Assembly: GCF_011064545.1 (NCBI RefSeq)
Contig: NZ_JAAMFG010000034.1
Location: 1 to 64,000 of the forward strand
DNA from: Wenzhouxiangella sp. XN24
GTDB taxonomy: Bacteria > Pseudomonadota > Gammaproteobacteria > Steroidobacterales > XN24
DNA: 64,000 nt
Reading direction: 5' to 3'
Part shown: positions 19,155 to 27,407 of the stretch, piece by piece
How the letters are laid out: each line of letters begins with the position of its first letter
Position numbering within the stretch: the stretch's first letter is position 1
Notes under the pieces: model-generated
The model's database searches: none
What the model was told of the DNA's origin: nothing
Seen by the model: only the letters and a program-made list of their open reading frames with translations
Translations under genes and position numbers: made by a program

Positions 19155-20420
19155 ATGGCCGAAGAGCGCATTCGCTTCATGGGAACCGGGGGAGAATGGC
19201 TCGTGGGCCGCATCACGCGACCGTCGGACGGCGCGCCGCACGCCTGGGCCCTGTTTGCCCATTGCTTCACCTGCAGCAAGAGCATCGCGGCGGCGACGCG
19301 GATTTCACGCGCCCTCGCGGAGCGCGGCTTCGGCGTATTGCGCTTCGATTTCACCGGGATCGGTGAGAGCGCGGGAGATTTTGCCGACACTAACTTCTCC
19401 AGCAACATCGAGGACCTGCTGGCGGCCGCCGACTGGATGCGCAGCGAGGCCCGTGCGCCGCGCTTGCTGGTCGGCCATTCCCTGGGCGGCACCGCCGCAC
19501 TGGAGGCGGCGGCCCGGATAGAGGAATGCGTGGCGGTGGCGACGATCGGCGCGCCGGCGCGCGCGGATCACGTCGAGAAGCTGTTTGGCCCGGATCGCGA
19601 GTCGATCATGCAGGACGGCGAGGCGACCGTGGACCTCGGCGGACGGCCGTTCAATATCAAGCGGCAATTCATCGAGGACCTGCGCAAACACGATATGCCG
19701 CGGTCGTTACGCAAACTGCGTCGCGCGATGCTGGTCATGCATTCGCCGCAGGACGAGGTGGTGGCGATCGACAATGCCAGCGAACTGTTCAGCCACGCGC
19801 TGCACCCGAAGAGCTTCGTCAGTCTCGACGGGGCAAACCACCTGCTCACCGGGACGGCCGATTCCCGCTACGTCGCAGAGGTGGTTGCCGCGTGGGCCTC
19901 GCGCTACCTGCCCGAGGAGGACGTCTCGACGGCCGCGGCTCCGCAGGACGCACCGCAGGAAGAAGGCAGGATTTTCGCCCACACCGGGATGGGCGCCTTC
20001 CGGACCGAGTTGCAGGTCGCCGGACATGCATTGATCGCCGATGAGCCGGTTTCGTTGGGTGGTGACGGCGCTGGACCCGGTCCCTACGACCTGCTGGGCG
20101 CCGCGTTGGCGGCCTGCACGTCCATGACGCTGCAGATGTACCTGGCGCGCAAGAAATGGCCGGCCGAGGCGATCGACGTGACGGTGCGCCATGACCGGAT
20201 CCATGCGGCGGACTGCGCGGACTGCGGCACGCGCGAGGGCAAGGTGGATCGTTTCCGCCGGGAAGTACACGTCACCGGCGCGTTGGACGAGGCCCAGCGG
20301 GCCAGGCTGCACGAAATCGCCGACATGTGCCCTGTGCATCGCACCCTGGAATCCAGGGTGCAGATCGAGACCGTTACGGCTCATTCTCCGGCTCCGGCGG
20401 GTCCCACGAACGGCGATTGA
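19155..20420 (+). CDS. Bifunctional alpha/beta hydrolase-OsmC family protein
   Basis: Residues about 1-255 form a serine alpha/beta hydrolase with nucleophile Ser109 in GHSLGG and a likely catalytic His in LDGANHLL. Residues about 275-405 form an OsmC/Ohr-type peroxidase domain with the two redox cysteines in LAACTSM and DMCPVHR. This fusion is a known arrangement in proteobacteria; OsmC proteins reduce organic hydroperoxides, and the hydrolase substrate is unknown. The ATG at 19155 follows GGAGGGG by about 7 nt. Its last 47 nt overlap the end of the convergent sterol-desaturase gene. Confidence 0.9.
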   Translation: MAEERIRFMGTGGEWLVGRITRPSDGAPHAWALFAHCFTCSKSIAAATRISRALAERGFGVLRFDFTGIGESAGDFADTNFSSNIEDLLAAADWMRSEARAPRLLVGHSLGGTAALEAAARIEECVAVATIGAPARADHVEKLFGPDRESIMQDGEATVDLGGRPFNIKRQFIEDLRKHDMPRSLRKLRRAMLVMHSPQDEVVAIDNASELFSHALHPKSFVSLDGANHLLTGTADSRYVAEVVAAWASRYLPEEDVSTAAAPQDAPQEEGRIFAHTGMGAFRTELQVAGHALIADEPVSLGGDGAGPGPYDLLGAALAACTSMTLQMYLARKKWPAEAIDVTVRHDRIHAADCADCGTREGKVDRFRREVHVTGALDEAQRARLHEIADMCPVHRTLESRVQIETVTAHSPAPAGPTNGD

Positions 20421-21249
20421 TCGTGTAGCCGCTGATCCGGCCGCGAAACGGCAGCGCCAGCAGCCCGGTCAGCCAGCAGGCCTGGCGCGGGTCGGTGCAG
20501 CCATGGATGCCGATGGTCATCCCCGTATGCCCCGCCCGGGGCTGGGCGCGGTAGGTGCCGAACAGGCGGTCCCACCAGGGCAGGCTGAAACCGAAGTTGG
20601 AATTCGTTTCGTCGTCCTCGACGGAATGGTGTACCCGGTGCATGTCCGGTGTCACCAGGAACCAGCGCAGCACTCGCTCCACACGGCCGGGGAGACGGAC
20701 ATTGCCGTGGTTGAACATGGAAGTCGCGTTGAGCAGCACCTCGAAGATGACGACGGCGACCACCGGCGGGCCGAGCAGGGCGATGGCGGCGAACTTGATC
20801 AGCATCGACAGCAAGATCTCCAGCGGATGGAAGCGTGCGCCGGTGGTCAGGTCGAAATCGAGATCCGCGTGATGCACCCGATGCAGGCGCCAGAGCGCCG
20901 GGATCGCGTGCACCATCACGTGTTGCAGCCAGATGACGAAGTCGAGCACCACGACTGCGAGGACGACCGCCAGCCACGCAGGCAAGGCCACCTGGTTCAG
21001 GACGCCCCAGCCCTCGCCGGCCACCCAGGCGGCCATGCCGACCGCCGCGGCCGGGAAGACCAGGCGCAGCAGCACGGTATTGAGGACCACCAGGCCGATA
21101 TTGTTCCCCCAGCGGAGGCTCCTGGAGAGGGTCAGGGCGCGCGCCGGGGCGCGAAGTTCCCAGGTCGCCATCAGGGCGAAGACGGTGACGAACGCGGCCC
21201 CGCGGACCAGTATTTCGTGGGCAGCGATCCAGTCAGCGAAGGCTGCCAT
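20374..21249 (-). CDS. Sterol desaturase/fatty acid hydroxylase family protein
   Basis: A 291-residue integral membrane protein with about five hydrophobic segments and the di-iron histidine clusters of the fatty-acid hydroxylase superfamily: HVMVH, HRVHH and a second HRVHHS, with a fitting HGN. These enzymes hydroxylate or desaturate lipids with O2. The bacterial members of this group have unknown substrates; carotenoids, sterol-like lipids or fatty acids are all possible. It is convergent with, and overlaps, the preceding hydrolase-OsmC gene. Confidence 0.85.
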   Translation of the reverse strand: MAAFADWIAAHEILVRGAAFVTVFALMATWELRAPARALTLSRSLRWGNNIGLVVLNTVLLRLVFPAAAVGMAAWVAGEGWGVLNQVALPAWLAVVLAVVVLDFVIWLQHVMVHAIPALWRLHRVHHADLDFDLTTGARFHPLEILLSMLIKFAAIALLGPPVVAVVIFEVLLNATSMFNHGNVRLPGRVERVLRWFLVTPDMHRVHHSVEDDETNSNFGFSLPWWDRLFGTYRAQPRAGHTGMTIGIHGCTDPRQACWLTGLLALPFRGRISGYTINRRSWDPPEPENEP

Positions 21250-21486
21250 GTCGGGTTGCTCGGCTAATTGGAGATCGGGTCAAGCGATGATGCTTGCAGG
21301 ATGGTGTCGCCTTGTCAAAGGACCCCGGGGGAAGCCTCCTGCGGCCGCCGGCGTTTTTTTCGCCAACTGCTCGGCCGCCGTGAAATTCGCCGCCCGGATA
21401 TGAATTCTTTGTGACACCGGCATTTTCGCTATCAAGGGCGGCTTACAAGAGCCGCTAAGGGGCGCATACACCCAGGTAAGCGAACG
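21250..21486 (+). promoter_or_regulatory. Upstream region and leader of the CBS-GGDEF-EAL gene
   Basis: This stretch holds no gene. A GC-rich segment followed by seven T (near 21341-21360) could end a transcript. A hairpin with stem GCGGCT/AGCCGC (21438-21443 and 21450-21455) lies about 30 nt before the start codon. I saw no match to the known c-di-GMP riboswitch cores. Confidence 0.3.
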
Positions 21487-23331
21487 ATGCCGCTTCTAGT
21501 CCCGCCGTCTGGTGATCCGGTCGCGACGGATCCAGCCGCCGATGATCCCGCGAATAATCAAGGCACACCGTCGCGGCATGCCGTGGACCTTTTGCGAGCA
21601 TCGTCGTCCAGGGGACTGTCACTCGACGGGATCATCGAGTCGGGGACGACCGTCGACCCGGATCGCGTGGCGAGCGAAGTCCTCGACCTGTTTCTCGCCG
21701 ACCATGATCTGCGCGTCATTCCCGTGATCGACCAGGGCCGTCCCGTCGGCCTGGTGAATCGCCAGTCCATGGTGGAGATGTTCAGTCGCCCCTTTCGCCG
21801 CGACCTTTTCGGCCGCCGCGAAATCCGCCACCTGATGGACCCCGACCCGATCATCGTGCATGCGACGACCGATATCGATGATCTCGCCCAGACCCTGGTT
21901 GCGGCGGGCTTGCAGCAGATGCTCGACGGATTCCTGGTGGTCGGCGCGGACGGTTCGTACGCCGGGATCGGCAATGCCCAGACCCTTCTGAGCGAGATGA
22001 CGAAACGCAAGGAAGCACACCTTTACCAGATGGCGCATTACGACGCGCTGACCGGGCTGCCGAACCGGATCCTGTTCCGGGACCGGTTGACCATGGCGCT
22101 GGAGCAGGCCAGCCGCAGCCTGGCCCAGGTCGCGGTGGTCTTTCTCGACATCGACCATTTCAAGCGGATCAACGACACGCTCGGGCATCCGGCCGGCGAC
22201 GACCTGTTACGCACCATCGCACACCGGTTGCAGAGCTCGGTACGCGGTTGCGACACGCTGGCGCGCATGGGAGGAGACGAGTTCACTTTAGTGCTGACCG
22301 GCCTGACGGGGAGCACCGATGCGGCGGTCGTGATTCGGAAGCTGCGCGCGCGCCTGAGCGAGCCGATGGCATTGGCCGGGCGACAGACCATGGTCACTGC
22401 GAGTATCGGCATCGCCATGTACCCGGGCGACGGGCGGGAGATGGACGACCTCGTGCGCAAGGCCGACATCGCGCTCTATGCGTCCAAGCAGGCCGGTCGC
22501 GACACCTATCATTTCTTCGACAAGACCCACCAGCGCTTCGACGACTCGCGCCTGTATCTCGAGGAAGAACTTCGCGTGGCCATCAGCCAGCACCGGGTCC
22601 AGCCGGTCTTCCAGGCGCTCGTTTCGGCCTCGGACGGAAGAGTGGTCGGCATGGAAGCCCTGGCGCGCTGGCGGCATCCTGAGATGGGCATGATTCCCCC
22701 CTCGACCTTCGTGACGCTGGCCGAGGATGCCGGCCTGATCCGTGCCCTCGGGCTGTCGATGAATCGTGCGGCGAGCCTTGCCGCCGCCAATGATCCGGAC
22801 ACTGCCGGCTTGCGGCTCTCATTGAATGTATCGGCGCTCGAAATCCGCGCGGACGACTTCGTGAGCAACCTGCTTCAGCAACTCGAGGAGGTCGGTTTGC
22901 CTCCCGCGCAGGTCCAGCTCGAGCTGACGGAGCGACTGTTCCTGGATCCCAGTCAGAAGCTGCTCGCCAAGCTCGAGGAGCTGCGCGGCAAGGGCATCAA
23001 GATCGCCATCGACGATTTCGGCATCGGTGCCACGTCACTGCACCTGCTGCACAAGCTGCCGATCGATGTCCTCAAGATCGACCGGGTGTTCATTCATGGC
23101 CTCGAGGAAGACGACCGCATCGGCACGCTCGTGCGGGCGATCATCGAGATGGGCCATTCACTCGGTCTCGAGATCGTGGCCGAGGGCGTGGAGACCGCCA
23201 CCCAGGCGCAACGGCTTCGAGGCTACGGTTGCGATTACCTGCAGGGATACCTGTTCTGCAAGCCGATGGCGCCGCCGAGGTTCCGCGCCTGGCTGCGACG
23301 GGGTGAGCCGTTGAGCCAGGCTGCGGGGTAG
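21487..23331 (+). CDS. CBS-GGDEF-EAL cyclic-di-GMP signalling protein
   Basis: The 614-residue cytoplasmic protein has a CBS-domain pair (about residues 45-165), a GGDEF domain (about 178-345) and an EAL domain (about 355-605). The cyclase motif GGDEF is intact (262-266), with an RxxD inhibitory site (RGCD, 253-256) at the usual spacing. The phosphodiesterase motifs EAL (390-392), the metal-site region IAIDDFGIG and AEGVET are also intact, so both activities are possible. CBS pairs often bind adenine nucleotides, which could couple c-di-GMP turnover to energy state. It is a single-gene unit ending at a strong hairpin. Confidence 0.93.
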   Translation: MPLLVPPSGDPVATDPAADDPANNQGTPSRHAVDLLRASSSRGLSLDGIIESGTTVDPDRVASEVLDLFLADHDLRVIPVIDQGRPVGLVNRQSMVEMFSRPFRRDLFGRREIRHLMDPDPIIVHATTDIDDLAQTLVAAGLQQMLDGFLVVGADGSYAGIGNAQTLLSEMTKRKEAHLYQMAHYDALTGLPNRILFRDRLTMALEQASRSLAQVAVVFLDIDHFKRINDTLGHPAGDDLLRTIAHRLQSSVRGCDTLARMGGDEFTLVLTGLTGSTDAAVVIRKLRARLSEPMALAGRQTMVTASIGIAMYPGDGREMDDLVRKADIALYASKQAGRDTYHFFDKTHQRFDDSRLYLEEELRVAISQHRVQPVFQALVSASDGRVVGMEALARWRHPEMGMIPPSTFVTLAEDAGLIRALGLSMNRAASLAAANDPDTAGLRLSLNVSALEIRADDFVSNLLQQLEEVGLPPAQVQLELTERLFLDPSQKLLAKLEELRGKGIKIAIDDFGIGATSLHLLHKLPIDVLKIDRVFIHGLEEDDRIGTLVRAIIEMGHSLGLEIVAEGVETATQAQRLRGYGCDYLQGYLFCKPMAPPRFRAWLRRGEPLSQAAG

Positions 23332-23349
23332 ACGCGATTCGCGCCGGCA

Positions 23350-23384
23350 GGAGCGGCCTGGCTGATCTGCAGCCAGGCCGCTCC
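23350..23384. terminator. Bidirectional hairpin between convergent genes
   Basis: A perfect 15-bp stem (23350-23364 pairing with 23370-23384) with a 5-nt loop lies between the convergent CBS-GGDEF-EAL gene and the lipoprotein gene. There is no clear T run, but position and strength suggest a shared terminator. Confidence 0.65.
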
Positions 23385-23398
23385 GATGGCTTCGAGGT

Positions 23399-26300
23399 TC
23401 AGGGCAACTCGGCGTAGGCCCAGGGCAGCAGCACCGACGGAAGCCCGGTCGGATCCTCCTGGCGCCAGAGGACCGTGAAGGTGTCGCCGTCGCTGCTGAT
23501 CAACGGGTCGTCTGCGAAGCCCGCCTGGTTCTCGAGCTGTACGCTGGACCAGTCGGTGCCGTCGAAGGTGCCGTAATGGACCTGTGGGAAGCCGCTGCCC
23601 GAGCCATCCTGCTGTACCCAGGCGATGCCGAAACCCGTATCGTTGGCGGCAAGTCCGCCGCTGAAAGCCTGGTTCAGCAGTGCGTCACTGGTTCCCACTG
23701 CCTGGGCGCCCAGCCACGCGGAGCCGTCGTGCACATTCGCGCGCAGGGTGGACGACGTGAAGTCGGCATCGTCCCTGGATTCCCAGCTGATTGCGTAACC
23801 GCCGGTGACCGGGTTGGCGACCAGCGCGCGCAATGTTGTCGAGATCGTGTCGTTGTCGAGCAGTTCGGGTGAAGACCAGGCGCTGCCGTTCCACAGGCTT
23901 GCGTATATGTCGTTGGAAAACCCGGTCGTCGGGCGGGTAGACCAGGCCAGTCCATAGCCCGTGCCGTCCGACGCGACCAGGATTGGAGAAGCGACCGTCG
24001 CAGAATCGTCGCTCACGCGCGCCGTGGTGAAATCACCAACTGCACCGGTAGGAGAAACGCTGGCGTACGCATTCCTGAAGACGTCTCCCGCGGGGTTGTG
24101 GGACCAGTAAATCATGTACCCGGTCCCATCGGAAGTGATTTCTGGCGAGCCATTCGCACCGTCAGAACCTATGATCGTGTGACCGCTCCATGCCGTCCCG
24201 TCGAAGATGTTCACCGGCAGGGTATTTTCCAGGTTGTTCCAGGCGGTGGCATAGCCCGTGCCGTTGGAGCCGATTTTGACCCGCTGGACGAACTCCGCGC
24301 CGTCATCGATCTGCACAGGCCCGCCCCAGGCACCGTTCTCGTAAAGACTCGTCCACGCCCGATTCCGGTCGAACGATGTGTCGGAGAACAGGGATGCTTG
24401 TGCCCACGCCGCCATGTAACCCGTGCCGTTGCTCGCGATCGCGATGCTTTGCGGAAACCCCGTCAATGTGGCGTCGATCGCGGTCACCGGGCTCCATGCC
24501 TGTCCGTCGAATACGCGCACCACGACGTCGTAGTTCCCGTCAGCGCGGCTTCCCCGGCTTCCGATGATGGCGAACCCGGAGTCACTGGCAGCGATGCTGT
24601 CGTCTTCTTGCACACTCAAGCCGAGTTCGACCGGGTCGCTCCAGTCGCCGCTGGCGCCCCTTGTGCTTGCGTAGGTGCTTGTGTCGGCACCGTTTCGCTG
24701 AGTCCAGACGGCCAGCGTCAGGCCCCCGTCGTTAGTCACCAGGCGGGCCGGGCGCACACTCGACCCGGGTTGCAGGCTCACGAGCGCGCTCGGGCTCGTG
24801 AACGGGGCGTCGCTACGGGACACATACACCTGCGTGCCGCTGTCGTCGGATGGTTGCTGGGACCAGTAGGCGAAAGCGTCGATCCCGCTGCCGACAGCGA
24901 CAAGGCGCTCCGGAGAATCGGGCAGGGTCTCGAGCAGGACCGGCGCGCCGCTGCCCCAGGTGGCCGCGTCCAGGCGATAGCCGAACAGGTCCCGGGTAGT
25001 GTTCGGCGCAGGGGATTGCGTGTAGTTCACGACAAAACCGGTGGCGTTGGGGGCCGCCTCGACGCTGCTCGCGGACTCGGTCCCGGTGTCGAGGGCCAGT
25101 GGGGTCTGCCACGCGCCATCATGGAGATTCGCCCAGGCGCGAGTCCGGCTGTCAAACTGGCTCCATGACACGAGATACTGCGACCCGTTGTTGGTCAACG
25201 TGACCTGGCTGGGACTCCTGGCACCATTGTTGATCGTGGTCGGTGCGTCGAAGCCCGTGTCGATCGAGCCCACCGTGGCACGAAGCGAGTTTCCTGCGGC
25301 CGTCCAGGTGACGAGGTAGTCGCTGCCGTTGCTGATCATACGCACGTCGCGGACGACGTCGGCGCTGCTTTCCAGGGGCGTGACGGCCGACTGGACGAAG
25401 CTGCCGGAGAATCGCATTCCCAGGACCGAGGCGACGCCGCCGTCATCCCCGATCCAGGCCAGCTGGTAATCGCTGCCGTTCGACGCGAGCGCGGGGAGCG
25501 ATGAAGAATTCACGTCCTCGATCAGTGCCGGGACCGGGTTCCATCCCGAGCCGACGGTGTGGGTGATCCGGATACTACGGGCCGTAGCGGTGTTTTCGGT
25601 CCATGCGACCATGGCCGAGCTGCCGTCGCTCGCAAGCACCGGCAGGAAAGAATCGCTCGGGGCGTTCAGGCTCTGGATTCCGCTCCAGCCGGCGCCGACA
25701 GCGGCAAGCTGTGCGGCCCGGATCGTGCTTTCTCGATCAAAGGTCACCGGGTCGAATGATTCCTGGCGTCGCCATGCAGCGACGTAACCTGATCCCGACG
25801 AGATCAGCGCCAGGTTGTCTAAACTGAGGAAACGGTTGGTGGTTTCATCGAGACTCTGCGGCGTGGAAAAAGCGCCGTTGGCGAACGTCGTTGCGAAGAG
25901 TTCGGAGCCGTTCTGATTCCGCTGAGAAAACAGGACGGAAACAGAATCGCTGCCCCCGGCAAGCACGAACGAATATCCCCCCGGCGGCGGAGCGCTGACG
26001 AGTTCCTGGCTGGCGGACCAGCTTTGCGTGGCGGCGGTGTAAACCGAGTAGTGCAGTGCCTCGCTGCTCTGCAAGTCGAACTGCCACACGGCCACGCCAT
26101 CACCATTGGCCATGAAGGCGGCGTCGATGTCATCGATCGAGGCCGTGCCGAGTTCGCTGCTCAGCAGTTCGAAAGGCGCCGGAACGGTGATGAAAAACGA
26201 CGCGAGCGATGTGTCGGCCGTGCCGTCGCTGACCGAGATGACGATCGGGCCGAAGGGCCCGACATCAAGGTTCGACGGCGTGCCGCTGAGTGTGCCGGTG

Positions 26301-26626
26301 GCCGGATCGAAAGCGGCCCAGTCGGGCGCGCCGTCCACATCGAAGGTCAGAGAGTCGCCGTCGGCGTCGCTGGCCGTGGGGATGAAGGTGTAGTCCGCGC
26401 CTACAACGACCGACGTGGCGGGCGTGCCGGAGATGACGGGTGCGGTGTTGGTGCTGCCGCCGCCGGAGCCACCGCCGGAGCCACCGCCGGAGCCACCGCC
26501 GGAGCCGCCGCCACCGTCACCCGAGCCGTCCCCGGCCGAGGAGCCACCCCCGCCGCAGCCGGCTAGCAGCAAGCAGGAAAGAAGCATCGGGACAGCTGAT
26601 TTCATCGCGCCACGCATCATGTTCAT
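23399..26626 (-). CDS. Large lipoprotein with Ig-like domain and beta-propeller-like repeats
   Basis: The 1075-residue product starts at ATG 26626 (GAGAG upstream); the frame runs to 26671. It has a lipoprotein signal with lipobox LLAGC, then a Gly/Ser-rich linker of GGGS repeats. An Ig/cadherin-like module follows (about residues 60-150: PVISGTPATS, TASDADGDSLTF, GTLSGTPS). The remaining 900 residues are repeats of about 45-55 residues with the pattern SNGTGY.AAW or ASDGTGYGLAWS, resembling a many-bladed beta-propeller or exo-alpha-sialidase-like repeats. It is probably surface-exposed; the ligand is unknown. It is divergent from an ECF sigma gene that precedes a kinase gene. The lipoprotein at 40421 has the same signal-linker-Ig design. 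Confidence 0.75.
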   Translation of the reverse strand: MNMMRGAMKSAVPMLLSCLLLAGCGGGGSSAGDGSGDGGGGSGGGSGGGSGGGSGGGSTNTAPVISGTPATSVVVGADYTFIPTASDADGDSLTFDVDGAPDWAAFDPATGTLSGTPSNLDVGPFGPIVISVSDGTADTSLASFFITVPAPFELLSSELGTASIDDIDAAFMANGDGVAVWQFDLQSSEALHYSVYTAATQSWSASQELVSAPPPGGYSFVLAGGSDSVSVLFSQRNQNGSELFATTFANGAFSTPQSLDETTNRFLSLDNLALISSGSGYVAAWRRQESFDPVTFDRESTIRAAQLAAVGAGWSGIQSLNAPSDSFLPVLASDGSSAMVAWTENTATARSIRITHTVGSGWNPVPALIEDVNSSSLPALASNGSDYQLAWIGDDGGVASVLGMRFSGSFVQSAVTPLESSADVVRDVRMISNGSDYLVTWTAAGNSLRATVGSIDTGFDAPTTINNGARSPSQVTLTNNGSQYLVSWSQFDSRTRAWANLHDGAWQTPLALDTGTESASSVEAAPNATGFVVNYTQSPAPNTTRDLFGYRLDAATWGSGAPVLLETLPDSPERLVAVGSGIDAFAYWSQQPSDDSGTQVYVSRSDAPFTSPSALVSLQPGSSVRPARLVTNDGGLTLAVWTQRNGADTSTYASTRGASGDWSDPVELGLSVQEDDSIAASDSGFAIIGSRGSRADGNYDVVVRVFDGQAWSPVTAIDATLTGFPQSIAIASNGTGYMAAWAQASLFSDTSFDRNRAWTSLYENGAWGGPVQIDDGAEFVQRVKIGSNGTGYATAWNNLENTLPVNIFDGTAWSGHTIIGSDGANGSPEITSDGTGYMIYWSHNPAGDVFRNAYASVSPTGAVGDFTTARVSDDSATVASPILVASDGTGYGLAWSTRPTTGFSNDIYASLWNGSAWSSPELLDNDTISTTLRALVANPVTGGYAISWESRDDADFTSSTLRANVHDGSAWLGAQAVGTSDALLNQAFSGGLAANDTGFGIAWVQQDGSGSGFPQVHYGTFDGTDWSSVQLENQAGFADDPLISSDGDTFTVLWRQEDPTGLPSVLLPWAYAELP
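26452..26510. repeat. 12-bp tandem repeats encoding the GGGS linker
   Basis: Units of the type accgccggagcc repeat about four to five times inside the lipoprotein gene. Each unit is a multiple of three, so slippage would change linker length without breaking the frame. Confidence 0.7.
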
Positions 26627-26813
26627 GTCAATACACTCTCGGTTCCCGGGGAAGTTTTTTCGTTGTCTCACTCAGGTAAACGCTATCGGACGGGGAATTC
26701 CCTCATTCCGTCCGGGTTTTGTTTGCACGGCAAGACTCGACATGACGTTTCGAAAGATTGTTGCTGGGGGCGCCCTCGGCTAATCTCGACCCCTCGCACC
26801 ACAGGGGAGAGTC

Positions 26814-27407
26814 ATGTCGCCGCCGCAGGGAATCACGCAGTTGTTGTCGCGCTGGCAAGGCGGGGAAGCCGATGCGCTCAACGAATTGTTGCCGCTCGTC
26901 TATGACGAACTGGCCCGCATTGCCCGGCGCGAATTTCATGGCCAGCCATCGGGGCATACCCTGCAACCGACCGCGTTGATCAACGAGGCATTGCTGCGAC
27001 TGGTGGACAACCAGATCAGCTGGCAGGACCGGGCCCACTTTCTCGCGGTGATGACCACCACGATTCGCTGGGTGCTGGTGGACCACGCCCGGAGCGGGCG
27101 GCGTGACAAGCGCGGCGGCGATGTCGTTCGCGTGACCTTGTCGGACCAGGCGCCCGGGGCCGGGCAGACGCCCGGGGCCGAGCAGACGGTCGACCTGCTG
27201 GATCTAGACGACGCCATGACGGCTCTCAAGGCGCACGACGCCCGGAAGGCGAGGATCGTCGAGTTGCACTATTTCGGTGGCCTCAAGTACGACGAGATGG
27301 CCGCGGTCCTGGGCCTTTCCGAAGCGACCGTGCATCGCGAACTGCGTTTTTCGCGGGCCTGGCTGAAGGAGCGCCTCGCGGGCGACTCCGAGGGGCAATC
27401 GGCCTGA
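26814..27407 (+). CDS. ECF sigma factor of the kinase-linked (Sig-70 X6-type) group
   Basis: The 197-residue sigma factor has region 2 (about 25-95, with LVYDELARIARREF and HTLQPTALINEALLRL) and region 4 (about 130-185, IVELHYFGGLKYDEMAAVLGLSEATV). The HTLQ.TALV.EA and ELHYFGGL segments are hallmarks of the ECF group found next to Ser/Thr kinases with TPR repeats. It overlaps the kinase start by 1 nt. The linker holds a short internal duplication (AGQTPGAEQT) made by an 18-bp imperfect direct repeat near 27151-27186. No membrane anti-sigma is seen, so the kinase is the likely controller. Confidence 0.9.
   Translation: MSPPQGITQLLSRWQGGEADALNELLPLVYDELARIARREFHGQPSGHTLQPTALINEALLRLVDNQISWQDRAHFLAVMTTTIRWVLVDHARSGRRDKRGGDVVRVTLSDQAPGAGQTPGAEQTVDLLDLDDAMTALKAHDARKARIVELHYFGGLKYDEMAAVLGLSEATVHRELRFSRAWLKERLAGDSEGQSA

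Noticed and set aside
21413-21486. Possible c-di-GMP riboswitch before the GGDEF-EAL gene
   Set aside because: A short hairpin is present, but the conserved GEMM core sequences are missing.
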